The notes beneath the pieces are model-generated. The model saw only the letters and a list, made by a program, of their open reading frames with translations, was not told the DNA's origin and made no database searches. Made by a program: the position numbers and the translations under genes. A DNA stretch of 64,000 nt from Lunularia cruciata (lineage: Eukaryota > Streptophyta > Marchantiopsida > Lunulariales > Lunulariaceae): contig OX419760.1 in assembly GCA_948567375.1 (NCBI GenBank), positions 17,794,001 through 17,858,000 of the forward strand, written 5' to 3'. Of the stretch, positions 20,901 to 31,604 are shown one piece after another; the first letter of the stretch is position 1, and every line of letters begins with the position of its first letter.

Positions 20901-21591
20901 TGTAACACTCATTTGTGCATGTGTATGGTATTGTGATATTTAGCTTGGTATTACAAGTACTTAAGAGATATTATTTATATAGAGATAAAGGATGGTTCTA
21001 TATTAGTCATGGTTAGCTAAAGTTAGTCATATCTAAGATAGAGGGGACCTTGCTTTAGAGGAAGTAGAAAAGATGAGCACCACTATTTTGGATTTTAGTG
21101 TGTTGACTTGGTATTATTCCTAGGTGTTTGGCTTTGAGGAAAGAGTTGAGAACTCTTGGGCCCGCAAGCCTTTTTGTTTTGGATTCTTCTTTAGTCTAAG
21201 GATAGCCCATGTGAAGGAATCCTTGACTTAGTGGTTGGGTCAAGATAAGACCACATGCTTAGGGGAATATGCCCATGTGAATGGATATTCCTTTCTACTT
21301 TTGACTTTACTTGACTTTTAGTCTAGTAACTTGAGTTACTACGGTAATTAGTAACTTTGGTATGTAACTATTTCACAAGTATATAAACAAGGGGTGAGGA
21401 GGTACTCATCATCCTTTCATTTGCAACTATCTCTCTCTCATTGAGTTCTCTAGTGAGCAATGTCTTGAGTCTTGGAGTGTTTGCCTTGGAGGAGTATGAT
21501 GGAGTTAGGGTTCCTTGCCTTCTTAGTCCATGGTGCGCTAGCATAATGGCCATAAGAGGTTCATCTTGAGTGAAAGACAAACCGGCTCACA
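20901..21591 (+). repeat. 3' LTR of element A
   Basis: 691 bp, TGTAACACTC...GGCTCACA. The TATA box tatataaa is at 21380-21387. The segment aagagttgagaactctt (about 21140) forms a short palindrome that is enlarged in copy A2. Confidence 0.95.
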
Positions 21592-21757
21592 GAACATCCT
21601 TTGCAAAACGAGCTCTCTTCTTCTCTTGTGCCAAAAGCTCCAAATTAAGACCCTTGGAGTTTGAGCACTCTCCCTTCTCATACTTGCTCTCAACCACATC
21701 TATGGATGCTATCCCCTTACCTTTGTTGGGATTAGGAGCCACTTGAGTTTCACTACT

Positions 21758-22689
21758 TCACTCTTCTCCTCTATTGGCTCCCTCATAACCCCTTCCTCCA
21801 TGGTAAGTGGAATTTAGGCAATTCCTTTGGATATGGCCTCTTCCTCCACAACCAAAACAATTTCTATCATTGAAATTGTTGGCTGGTTGGCCTCCTTTAT
21901 ATGGATAGTTTCCATAACTCCTAGGCCCTCTCCCTACATTCTGATCCACCTCTCTCTTCTCCCATAGTTGCACCACATTGATCTTGAGATCCGCAAGTTG
22001 TTCTGTGATGGTTTGGAGTGGATCTTTTGGTGGAAGTGCAAGAACTGGAACTACTACTTGTGGTGCAACTCTTGTCACCAAAGTATCATAAGTTCTACTG
22101 TACTTGTAGCCTTGAGGAGGATGCACAATCTCCTTCACCACCAAATCACTCTCATCCCCTTCCAAACTCTCCTCCATACGAATTGCAATCTTGATAACTT
22201 CAACCTTGGAAGAAGGTTTTTCATATCTCACCTTGCTTCTAATTTGTGGTCTCAACCCTCCCACAAAATTCTTGGTGAGCATGGCTCCTATGCCAATCAT
22301 TGTAGTGTCCACATCATCTCCACCCTTCCTCAACACTATGCGAAATCTGGACTCTAACTTTTCCACATAGACTCTCACTTTCTCTCTATCTCCTTGTTTG
22401 AGAAAGGTAACCTCACTCATCAATCTCTCATAACTCCCATCAGGAAGAAAATTCTCAATGAGTGCTGAAGTCAAAGTCTCCCAAGACTCTTCTTCCCCAT
22501 CTCTCCTATCTCTCTTTTGGTATTCTGACTCATACCATGTAAATGCTATATCCTCAAAGAAATCTGGTAATAATGAGGCCCACTCATTCTTCCTCCTCTC
22601 ATTGTTTCCTATGCAAGCTCTCTTGAAGTCTCTCACAAAGGCCTCCACATCTTCTCCATCCTTGCCAAAGAAAACCGGAAGTTTCCCAT
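21758..22689 (-). pseudogene. gag: A2 Gag
   Basis: About 95% identical by eye to A Gag, including capsid blocks WASLLPDFFED and FVGGLRPQIR and zinc knuckle CFGCGGRGHIQRNC. The start ATG (22689) is out of frame because one G is missing in the second codon region; the open part begins at MEAFVRDFKRAC (22648). A stop at 21758 follows the knuckle, in a glycine-rich part that is open in A. The remaining 165 bp to 21592 is gag linker. Confidence 0.9.
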
Positions 22690-22922
22690 CTTAACCCCTC
22701 ACTATCTTTCTTTTCTCTCAATTTTTTTTCTCTTTTCTTTTCTCTCACTCTATTACTAATAGAGTATATACATGACTAATACCATCTGAGAATAATCCAC
22801 TCTAGGGAACACAAAAGGTTCAGGTTGCTCCAAGATTTCTATAGCAACATCAAATCCTAGAGTGCATATTAATCTAACTCTCATGGATAGTTTATCCATA
22901 AGTTGAAAGATTATCTCCATCA

Positions 22923-23396
22923 CTAATCTTGAGAACTAGCTGATGAAGGTGGTAGTATTTCTGTAGTTGTACTAAGACTCTCTCCAAGATCCTTCACCAA
23001 AGTCTCCAAAAGTGCTTTTACTCCACTACACTCATGTCCTTTTGGAAGTCTTTCCACTCCACAAACCTCACACAACTCCTTGGTCTTAGATCTTCTCCCT
23101 CCCAATCTTGGTGAAGAAGGTCCAACATGCAAACCCAAGTCAAGTAAGTCTCTCCTTTCCCTCAATCTCTTGCTCTCAAAGGTCAATGGACATGAACTTG
23201 CCTTATGTCTCTTCTCTCTACATAGAAAGCACTTAGACTCACTCTTTCCTCCAAGTGGTGTAGGTTTTTGGATCCTCTCAACACTCTCTTCAAATTCTAT
23301 TGTAAACTCTCTTTTCCTCAAATACACCCATACAATCACCTCAAACCCTTGAGGAACCTTGCATAATCTCAATTTCCACTCTTGATGACCCTCCAT
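22923..23396 (-). CDS. Pre-gag ORF0 of A2, intact, two Cys/His motifs
   Basis: 157 codons with no disruption. N-terminal beta-rich segment (FEVIVWVYLRKREFTIEFE), zinc knuckle CFLCREKRHKASSC (C56, C59, H64, C69), a basic linker, then CEVCGVERLPKGHEC (C109, C112, H121, C123), and a Ser/Thr-rich tail. Same orientation and place as in A, about 230 bp before gag. It survives whole although gag of the same copy is frameshifted. Function is unknown; nucleic-acid or protein binding through zinc is the reasonable guess. Pre-gag ORFs are known from Ogre elements. Confidence 0.75.
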   Translation of the reverse strand: MEGHQEWKLRLCKVPQGFEVIVWVYLRKREFTIEFEESVERIQKPTPLGGKSESKCFLCREKRHKASSCPLTFESKRLRERRDLLDLGLHVGPSSPRLGGRRSKTKELCEVCGVERLPKGHECSGVKALLETLVKDLGESLSTTTEILPPSSASSQD

Positions 23397-23641
23397 GTTC
23401 CCAAGATGAATCTAAACACTCAAACATGCTTTTTGTTGATCTCAAACTCCTCATGCATGAGATCTCCACTCTGCAGAATTGACCATTCCTCACAATGTCA
23501 CTAAAATCTCCCAACAAGTATGTCACAGTCCTCTGAAAATTTTCACACTTGATCACAACTCTAGGGCGTCTCTCCCTTCAAAATTTCAGATCTCTTCATT
23601 GAGCCATTTGGCCTAGACACCTTTCTATTCAGCATCCATAT

Positions 23642-23695
23642 TTCAGATTTGGTCTGAAAACCACCCCTTTCAGATTTGGTCTGAAAACCACCCCT
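23642..23695 (-). repeat. 27-bp tandem duplication at a leader deletion scar in A2
   Basis: Two perfect adjacent 27-bp units (23642-23668, 23669-23695), of which A has one. They abut the point where A2 lacks A positions 2849-3212. Confidence 0.9.
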
Positions 23696-23883
23696 CATGT
23701 GTACAAGATGTACAAAATCACCTCAAAGACATCATAATGAACTATAGGGTATACAAATGGATCTTGGTTCTCTAACATAAGTTCAGCCCTCTCTTCTCCT
23801 AATGTCCTCACCAAGTGAGCTCTCATAGCCTCCTTCTGCCTAATGTAGAATTGAACGCGAAACATTATCTTGCCTTCTAGAGA

Positions 23884-23902
23884 GGTCCTGGCAACGAAAC
23901 CA
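23884..23902 (-). other. Primer-binding site of A2
   Basis: TGGTTTCGTTGCCAGGACC on the minus strand, 4 bp inside the LTR end. Less decayed than in A. Confidence 0.65.
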
Positions 23903-23906
23903 AAAA

Positions 23907-24614
23907 TGTGAGCTGGCTTGTCTTTCACTCAAGATGAACCTCTTATGGCTATTATGCTAGCGCACCATGGACTAAGAAGGCAAGGAACCCTAACTCCATC
24001 ATACTCCTCCAAGGCTAACACTCCAAGACTCAAGACATTACTCACTAGAGAACTCAATGAGAGAGAGATAGTTGCAAATGAAAGGATGATGAGTACCTCC
24101 TCACCCCTTGTTTATATACTTGTGAAATAGTTACATACCAAAGTTACTCATTACTGTAGCAACTCAAATTACTAGACTAAAAGTCAAGTAAAGTCAAAAA
24201 GTAGAAAGGAATATCCATTCACATGGGCATATTCCCCTAAGCATGTGGTCTTATCTTGACCCAACTACTAAGTCAAGGATTCCTTCACATGGGCTATCCT
24301 TAGACTAAAGAAGAATCCAAAACAAAAAGGCTTGCGGGCCTTTTTATCCTTTGAGGAAAGAGTTCTCAACTCTTTCCTCAAAGCCAAACACCTAGGCATA
24401 ATACCAAGTCAACACACTAAAGTCCAAAATAGTGGTGCTCATCTATTCTACTTCCTCTAAAGCAAGGTCCCCTCTATCTTAGCTATGACTAACTTTAGCT
24501 AACCATGAATAATATAGAACCATCCTTTATCTCTATATAAATAATATCTCTTAAGTACTTGTAATACCAAGCTAAATATCACAATACCACACACATGCAC
24601 AAATGGGTGTTACA
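23907..24614 (-). repeat. 5' LTR of A2
   Basis: 708 bp on the minus strand from TGTAACACCC (24614) to GCTCACA (23907). It is longer than the A LTR because of an extended palindrome at 24349-24383. Confidence 0.93.
24349..24383. repeat. Perfect 16-bp inverted repeat with 3-bp loop in A2 LTR
   Basis: ctttgaggaaagagtt (24349-24364), ctc, then its exact reverse complement (24368-24383). The A LTR has only the inner half, so the outer arm was gained in A2. Confidence 0.9.
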
Positions 24615-25774
24615 GGTCAACTTTGTCAAGGCCTTGGCAATGGCACTAAATCCTCTAATATAGCGGCGATAGAAGTTCACCAACCTAAGGAATGCTCGCA
24701 CTCTGCTCACATCTGTAGGCCAAGAAATATGTGCAATAGCCTCCACCTTGGTCTGTTGAACACCAAGTCCTCTGGGGTAGATAGTGTGACCCAAATACTC
24801 AACCTGCTCGTGGAAGAACCTACACTTCCCAAGATGTAATTTGAGTCCATGAGATCTAAACCTCTCAAACACCTCCAACAACTGTCTCTCATGCTCTTCC
24901 ATAGTAGTGCTATAAACCAAAATGTCATCAATATAACACCGAGCAAAATCCAATCGAGCTAGGATCCTATCCATGACCCTCTAGAACTCAGCAGGAGTGT
25001 TCTTCAACCCAAATGGTAAGAACCTCCACTGATATAACACATCCTTGCCGTGAGGATCAATAGCCCAAAATGTTGTCTTGGACTTATCCTCCTCCCTGAT
25101 CGGCAACTGATGATATCCCGCTTGAAGATCCAAAGTACTGAAGACCTTTGCATGCCCAATTGCATCAAGAATCTCCTCCGATGTATGCATGGTATACCGA
25201 TCAGCCCTGGTCTATTGGTTGATAGGACGGTAATCTCCACACATCTGCCTATCTATATAGTTGCCATGCATATCCTTCTTGGCTGGCATCACTGTCGCTG
25301 ATGCATACTCTCCATGTGAAATCTCCACCAAACCAGCCTCAAAAAGGTCACTACTCCGGCTCTGAATCAATGTCCTCTCCATCTCACTATATCGATAAGG
25401 ATGTCGGAAAACTGTTGTGTTGCTAGTCAGCTCAATCCGTATACTAGGTCCCTTTAGAGCACCCAAATCCTTCATACTGAAGGCAAAACAACTCATGTGA
25501 CTCCTCAAGAACCTCCAAACCCTCCGTCTTTCCTCTCTAGTAAGCTTGGGTCCAAGATCTGGCTCCCAAGTATCCTCTGTAATTGTAGTAGGAGTGGAAG
25601 ACGTACTGGCTGACTGCTACACAGGGCCCTTGGGAGCAATAGTGTCATGCTCCCGACCACTAGAGGTCCCAACCTCTGTGTGAAAAACTCCCTCCACTCT
25701 GGCTGCAAGCTCCACATGTCCTCTGGCTGCATCTCATGTGGACCAAGGGTGTAATCCAAGTAGCCCACGCTCAC
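24615..25774 (-). pseudogene. pol: C1 reverse transcriptase
   Basis: A gypsy RT distinct from A, B and D: RQMCGDYRPINQ, then a stop, TRADRYTMHTSEEILDAIG, FSTLDLQAGYHQLPI, YQWRFLPFGLKNTPAEF, then a stop, RVMDRIL, and the catalytic YIDDILVYS (about 24919-24942), followed by VEYLGHTI and VRAFLRLVNFYRRYI. The YIDD box is intact. The N-terminal 90 codons (25774-25505) lie in a different frame. The frame runs into the A2 LTR after ALTKLT. It follows the methyltransferase without another domain between. Confidence 0.92.
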
Positions 25775-25899
25775 CTAGATGGACTCCAAGTAGACCACTC
25801 TCCCTAGTAGTTACTGGATGTGTCCCAAGAATACCATGTCCACTCAATCCATCACCCCTAACATGGGCCTAAATTGTCTCGATAGGCATAGGGCTCACA

Positions 25900-26920
25900 A
25901 GTGTCCGAGAGGTGATGCTTGTCAAGCGTATCCTACGCTGTTGTGCCAAGCCAAGGCTCACAATCCAAGTCAAATAGTTTACGTCCATAGCTTGACCTAA
26001 CACCTAATGCTTGGATGCCTCTAACACCGCTAGAACAATGGTAATGCCGGTGCAAAAACCCATCACCCACTCTCTCTCATCAGCGTTGGGCTCCACCAAC
26101 TGCTATAACTGTGAGTCCCAAACAAGTCCGAGTCCTCCCTCTTGAAAAGCATGAGAGCCTGGGAAACTCATGAGTGTGGGAAATGCAGCTCTAGGCTGTC
26201 GAACTAGGTTCACCACTGCCAAAGGTGACCTATCAGCCACTACCACTATTTGAGACTGACGCCTAACATCCAAGATATCAACAACAAGAATGTGGTCCAG
26301 TCGCTGAATCTCATCATAAGCACAATGTAAAACCTCTATGGGTAAGAGGTTTGTCCACCAAAGACAAAGATGATGAGCCCGTGATCCCACTCTGGCTGCA
26401 TCTAACAATACCACAGGTCCCATCCAAGAATGGACCTGATGTGTACTCACCACCACTCTAGTGTGAGAATCACCCATCAAAGAAATGTTCTCCAAAAGGT
26501 AAGCTGGAGAATAGACTGATGAACCTAGAGATATTGTAGTATCCATAACATCTCCCAAAACACACCTAAACAAGGATCCTAAAGACCCAATCCTCTACCA
26601 GCACGTGTATGTCCCTGACATGGCCATCCAAAAATCACCAAGTGAATAGGCCCATCTCTCTCTAGGTCATGCGCCCCTAGTAAGGAAATGTCTCCTGGTA
26701 GGGCCTTTTGGTAACCTCTGACTGCTGACATTGGTAATAACTCCGGATACCAATAGGCCAAGTGTGCCACATGATGTAGAGAGACTCGCCTAGCAGTCTC
26801 ATCTCTCTCTACATACAAGTACCTTTGTACTCGTATACCCGCATGTAACACCGTAGCTAGTCCAGTGCTGATCCTACCAAACAACTCCAATAGGCATATC
26901 CCCTCTACTGGATACTGCCA
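25900..26920 (-). pseudogene. C1 cytosine-5 DNA methyltransferase domain
   Basis: Would transfer methyl groups from S-adenosylmethionine to DNA cytosine. Ordered C5-methyltransferase motifs are visible: motif I LLELFGRISTGLA (26893-26855), an acidic SAM-binding block YLYVERDET, motif IV FGWPCQGHTRAGRG with the catalytic Cys codon at 26618-26620, motif VI LLENISLMGD, motif VIII-like GSRAHHLCLWWTN, motif IX-like ERE-stop-VMGF and motif X LGQAMDVNYLTW (about 25984-26001). A stop (26579-26581) follows motif IV and one frameshift lies near 26510-26560; two more stops are near the end. Motif I has Arg where Gly is usual, and C2 shares it. The domain lies between protease and RT in the element's own sense, so it is part of Pol and not a separate insertion. 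Confidence 0.9.
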
Positions 26921-27089
26921 AGCAATGAGTGTGGTATCCAGAGGTGTCAAAGCAATCACCTTTGGAGGCTCATCCTCACACTCATCTCTTGATGGTATGA
27001 AGGCTCCACTCCAAGCCTGCTGCACCAACTGATCTGCATGATGTTGCAATGCCTCCTCTAAACTCCACAATGGAACATCCAAGGTGGAT

Positions 27090-27934
27090 GGAACAATATC
27101 ACTCGTGCTCCAAAGCCGAGTGATCTCCTCTGGTACTCAAGTATCCTCTACATGGGCATTCCCTTCCAACAAGTCACCAGGCCAAGTAACTACACGACTG
27201 AAAGCTAAAACTGATGCTGCCATGGTCCTGAATTGTAGTGAGCCAAGACTGCCACTACTGAAGCGTACTAGTAGGCGACATACTCGTCCCTCACCAGATT
27301 GCCAACCAGGTCTATAAGAGGTTGTCTCCTCCCAATAGTCAATGCTAAAACCCATGGGATGTAACATTGCTCCCCTAACTAGCACATCATATGACTCAGC
27401 TATTGTCACAATAGCCTGAGCTCTCACCACCGAGCTATCAGTCAGATGACCAGGCTGAACATGGACAACAAGCTCTCCACGTGTGATGTACTGTGTCGAA
27501 CCACCACCTAAAGATGTCTAGATCTGAAATAGACACCTCTCCACATCGGTCTTCCATAACTCCAGACCGACAACTACAACCTTCCCCAACATAAGGGGTT
27601 GCGCACCAGAGTCTAACAAGACTCTTTGTGGTGTATAGACCTTCCCTGAAGGTCCCACCAAACAAAAAATCCCCCTCTGGTTATCCAATAAGACAACACC
27701 AGGTGTTAACCGCGCTCTCTCAAAGGCCGGTCTAGCTGGCAACTCCTCCAGTCTAGCTGCTAGTGCCTGCCATAAACCACTTGTCGCTGAACGGATCCCA
27801 TGCTCCTCAACCAAGTCAGCTTCACTACCAACCACCTCTGCTCTAGTAGTAGGAACTGCACCATCCCTACTCTCACACAACATGGCAGCCAACCGGAATA
27901 TGGGTTGGGTCAACTCCCAATGTAAACATATCAT
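27090..27934 (-). pseudogene. C1 aspartic protease and linker to methyltransferase
   Basis: Retropepsin-like: VLLDSGAQPLMLGK (active site D-S-G) after a Val/Leu-rich strand block, then VERCLFQI, stop, SLGGGSTQYI and ESYDVLVRGAMLHPMGFSIDYW. The last of these is the plant protease end motif with MLHPMG in place of ILGxPWL. A linker (RPGWQSGEGRVCRLLVRFS) leads in the same frame towards the methyltransferase. C2 has a diverged copy at 49522-49854 with LLDFGAQPCML. Confidence 0.8.
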
Positions 27935-27959
27935 TGGCCGAAAACAAAGGACGCCGCAT

Positions 27960-29858
27960 AATTAGTTGAGCCGCCCCCAACATCATGCTAGACTCAGTCT
28001 CTATAGTAACAGGTGGCTGACTAGCAGGTAGTCCATCATGTGCTCCATCACCACCTACCATAACTACACTGGGACGTCTAGGAACCATGGATGTTATCTG
28101 TAATGCCTCATATAGTATGAAAGACTGGGGAAGTCTAACCTATCTCCCAACCTCTCCTCTCTGTGGGTCTAACCCCACTGATGCTCCTCTAGGCTCTGGA
28201 GCACTTACTGCACTCCTAGTCACTGCTGCAGATGCATCCACCTGTGCTGCTCCGCACATGAAGTCCAAAGCATCTCTATCACCAACATATGAGGTGGAAG
28301 CCTCAGCACCCGAATCAGATCTCCTTTGAGCAATAGCCATACTAGCCAATCTCTGCTCCAACTGCTCAATCCAAGTAGCCATAGCTGTGTCAGAAGTAAG
28401 GGCAAGTACTGCACCCCTACTAGGTGTAGATACTCTACCACCACCTCTACCACCTCGTCCTCCATGAATTGGAGCTCTTCTACTACCAGCCATAGCAGCC
28501 CTACCACTCCGTAACTCCGAGTGTAGGTCAAAACACTAGTCACTAGTGTGACCAAATCTGTGGCAATGCTCACACTGCTTCTGTGCTGGCTGTGATGCAC
28601 CAGAGGTATCAGGTCCGCTGCCCTAAGTACACTCTCTCCTATGGTGAGGTCCACCACAAGTCCAACAAGCAACACCACCACTCACTGGCTGCTGCTTACC
28701 TAAAAATGAGGGTAAGGGTCTAACTCCACTAGGCCCTCCACTCGCTCCATAGGATTTGGGCTGTCCACCCTGTCCTCAAAAACCAACTGGGTGTGGTGCA
28801 CTCTGCTGCACTCTAGAAGAAGTCACAGCCGTGGATGAGGTCTCCCTACCAAATCTAGATGTCACCACTCTCTCCTCCACCATATTGAGCTTGATACGCT
28901 CAGCCAAACCAAAGACTACTGCCAAAGTGGACAAAGTAGCCTGCAACAACGTAGCATCACAAACTCTACGTCACAACTCCTTGTCCAATATCCCATACCA
29001 AAACTGGACTGCTTGGGCCTTAATAACTCCCTAAGTGAAACAGATCAGCCACCTCATGCGGGTGTATGCCTCACGTAGGCTCTCTCCAGCCTTCCGTTGG
29101 AACTCTTGCAAGCTCCTCAGCTTGTCAATCCGCACTCCCTAGTAGTTCTGCCTCAAATATAGGAAGAACTCCACCATGGGGTTAAACCCCGATACCACAC
29201 CACCTCCTACAACGGTACCTCCACTCGTATTAGCACTATCTCCAGCTAGTGCACCTCCACTAGCTCCACTAACACTACTCGAGCTAGAACTCGTAGGTAC
29301 AGCCGATCTACTCCTGGCCACCAAACCTGAAGTGATAGAGACATAGTTCGGAGACCAATACTATCTCCATAACTCGATCTCCTCCAAATGAGCTCTCCTG
29401 AACTCATGGTAGTCATCTATCGGTGGACCCTCCAAATGCTGAAACAACCCCTTCCATGCCATGAAGGGTGTGAACACAGTCGGGTTCCGTATCTGCTGCA
29501 GATCACACCAACTATCAAACTCCTGGATGAAGTCATCCAACTCAATGGTACCCATTGTACTAGAGTAACGCCTAGGGCCTTTGGAGGCCCCATAAATCTT
29601 GTCCATGTCCCACAACAACAGTGCGGACACACCAAGTGCACTCTCAACTAAATTAGCTCTTGTGTCGAACTCCAACTTAGAGTCAATCTCCTCCCTCATT
29701 AGGACCTGAGATACAAGCTGATACCGAGCACCACTCCAAGTAAACCCACTGCGTACTGTAGGGCTAACTCCTCTAGAATCTCCAAAGAACTCTGTCGTGA
29801 CAAAGTAACCACAACAACAAACCCGAGCCACCAACTGCAACCGCAAGTGCCCCACCAA
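27960..29858 (-). pseudogene. gag: C1 Gag
   Basis: Minus-strand frame with several in-frame stops. Capsid-like part: ELDDFIQEFDSWCD, FTPFMAWKGLFQHLEGPP, then a Ser/Gly-rich spacer, REAYTRMRWLICFT and VQFWYGILDKELRRRVCDA. Two zinc knuckles follow, CWTCGGPHHRREC and CEHCHRFGHTSD-stop-C. After them comes a Gly/Arg-rich patch (GGRGGRGGGRV) of RNA-binding type and a Gln/Glu-rich helix (MATWIEQLEQRLASMAI). The frame changes near 27900 to that of protease. Confidence 0.85.
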
Positions 29859-30194
29859 GTGCCAACACCACCATGTGCCAACACCAACTAAGGACCACCC
29901 ACTAATGTAACTCTAACCGAGATAACTACACTAGGGGAAAGGGCAACCTGTAACCTGCCATCATTACACGCACTCTCACGGTCTGCTAGTCATCACTTCT
30001 TGCCTCACCAAAGAGAAACAAAGGTAGTTTGACTGGTCATCACTCCAACCTCACCACCGAGAGCACACCAGAGCACCAACACTCAAAAGTCAGGGCACCT
30101 CACACAAACGTGGTGCACAAATAGGAAGCAGAGAATGGAGGGGGTCCAATCACAAGAAATCTAAATGAAAATCCTCCATCTCATAACACAACAA

Positions 30195-30213
30195 GGGACT
30201 GACTCTGCCACCA
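30195..30213 (-). other. Possible primer-binding site of C1
   Basis: TGGTGGCAGAGTCAGTCCC on the minus strand, 9 bp inside the LTR. C2 has the same site with C-to-T type changes. I cannot match it to a particular tRNA. About 330 bp of leader with no recognised feature separates it from gag. Confidence 0.45.
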
Positions 30214-30222
30214 TTTGGCATT

Positions 30223-31567
30223 TGACATAAGAGAAGTTCGTATCTAAGTCCTAAGCTACCAGGATCACCAAGAATGGGATCAAACTGCCTCTCCTAGCCA
30301 AAGCTACATGTGTATAGATAACAATGGCACAATCACTATGACAATAAGTGAGGGTGGACCAGTTGGCTAAGGCACCAATCTAGGAACAAGAGATCTAGGG
30401 GTCAAACCCTATTGCGCACAATCTAGCAAGAAAGGCAGATTTTGCCAACCAATGACCAAGATCTACTCTAAACTAGCTAGCCTCACGCTAGCAAGCTGGC
30501 TTGCTGGCCCTTCATAGCCTTTTTCATAGCCCATAGCCCTATGCCTCAAAGCCTCTAAATGCCTAAATGAGGCCTTTCTTGTTGCCACTTTGAACCTCCT
30601 CCAAAATTGGTGAAACTTCTCCAAATCTGCAAAAGTCCTCCAAACTAGCAAAACTCCTCCAAATTTGGCCAAAATCTGATGTAAATCCCAACTAAAATCT
30701 GATATAAAATCTGACATAAACCCTAAAGTTGGTTGTCCGCCAAATCCCCCGCTAACTTCTACTCGAGCCAAATCGACAACACGGGTTTCTCCAAATCACA
30801 AATTCATGAGAAGAGCTTCCCAACTCCACTTCAATTTGACTTTCTGAGCCCAACTCATAGCAAATTGGTCCTGCCTTCACCTCCTGAGCCCAAAATCACA
30901 ACCACTACTCAAAATTTGCTCCTTCTTTGCTCAAAATTTGGCCAGTGCTTCCGCACACCGTCCGCCTAACTGCCAAATCTGCATCAATCGATTGAGCTTT
31001 TACACACTAGGGAAACACTGAACTTGAATCGAGCTACCAACGATCCATCGAGCTTGGAGATACCACCAACACTCAAAGTTCCTGCACCCAATTTCCCCTT
31101 GACTTGACTTCTCTGATGTAATCAGATTGCTTACCACTCTCAACTCAACTCAACTCAGATTAGTACTTGATCTGTCACTCTATAAACTGCCAACAATTGG
31201 GCACTGATTACAGTCAAGCCACACCTACTCAAGCATAGAGAATCCAGGTGACGCTCACCGGCCTCTATCCACCATAGCAAAGAACTCAAAGGCTCAACAT
31301 CAGAGAAGTGAGCTCTCTAGAGCTCACTTCAAAACTATACCCCCTGGACTCGAGCTAGCTCTGAAACCCTAACGGTCCCGCTGACGGCACACTCGTCGGT
31401 GCAAACGGTGCAAAGTGATAGTGGGCCCTACTGTGAAGTCAGTACCTCGAACACAAAATCTAACCGTCGGAAAGTAGTCTTTGAGAAACGGCTGAAATAA
31501 CTCTAACTACTATCACTGGAACTCCAGTGTCCGAGCATCTAGATGCGGCACTACAAATGGCGTGACA
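30223..31567 (-). repeat. 5' LTR of C1
   Basis: 1,345 bp on the minus strand from TGTCACGCC (31567) to ...CTTATGTCA (30223). It aligns with 52399-53667 of C2, including the AATTTGG/TTTGGC-rich middle and the conserved ACTCTCAACTC segment. The C1 copy is less decayed. Confidence 0.85.
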
Positions 31568-31604
31568 AATCTCATTGGAACTAATCATGCTCCTAGTAGG
31601 CGGC

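Larger units (their letters stand above)
1..21591 (+). mobile_element. Element A: Ty3/gypsy LTR retrotransposon, interrupted, 5' end outside window
   Basis: A plus-strand element with the order LTR, primer site, pre-gag ORF, gag, protease, RT, RNase H, integrase, polypurine tract, LTR. Position 1 matches position 291 of the complete 3' LTR (20901-21591), so the window opens inside the 5' LTR. Removing the solo B LTR (247-2474) and the full B element (6936-18759) leaves about 7.8 kb. RT and integrase motifs resemble the Athila/Tat side of plant gypsy elements. The 5' and 3' LTRs differ at only a few sites over about 400 shared bases, so the insertion is fairly young, yet pol carries stops and a changed RT catalytic residue. 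The right flank (gaaca, 21592-21596) is gag sequence of inverted copy A2, so A inserted into its own family. Confidence 0.93.
21592..24614 (-). mobile_element. Element A2: second, inverted A-family copy (5' part)
   Basis: The minus-strand order is 5' LTR (23907-24614), primer site, leader, ORF0 and gag. It stops at 21592 within gag, exactly where the A 3' LTR ends, so A inserted into A2 and the rest of A2 should lie left of the window. A2 itself interrupts the RT of C1 at 24615. Confidence 0.92.
24615..31567 (-). mobile_element. Element C1: gypsy retrotransposon carrying a cytosine-5 DNA methyltransferase
   Basis: Minus-strand order: 5' LTR (30223-31567), Gag with two zinc knuckles, aspartic protease, C5-methyltransferase, reverse transcriptase, then truncation by A2 at 24615. 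RNase H, integrase and 3' LTR of this copy would lie left of the window; they are seen in C2 and C3. The right end abuts D-family gag sequence (aatct, 31568-31572), so C1 inserted into D1. Three frames are used across the coding region, with about ten in-frame stops. Confidence 0.9.

Noticed and set aside
28220-28681. 153-codon minus-strand ORF rich in Val and Leu
   Set aside because: Out of frame with the C1 Gag frame that carries the zinc knuckles; no motif.
24615-31567. Possibility that the methyltransferase is a host gene hit by a transposon
   Set aside because: It has the same sense and position between PR and RT in three copies, shares frame with the protease linker, has no introns of a host type, and no plant MET1/CMT/DRM N-terminal domains.
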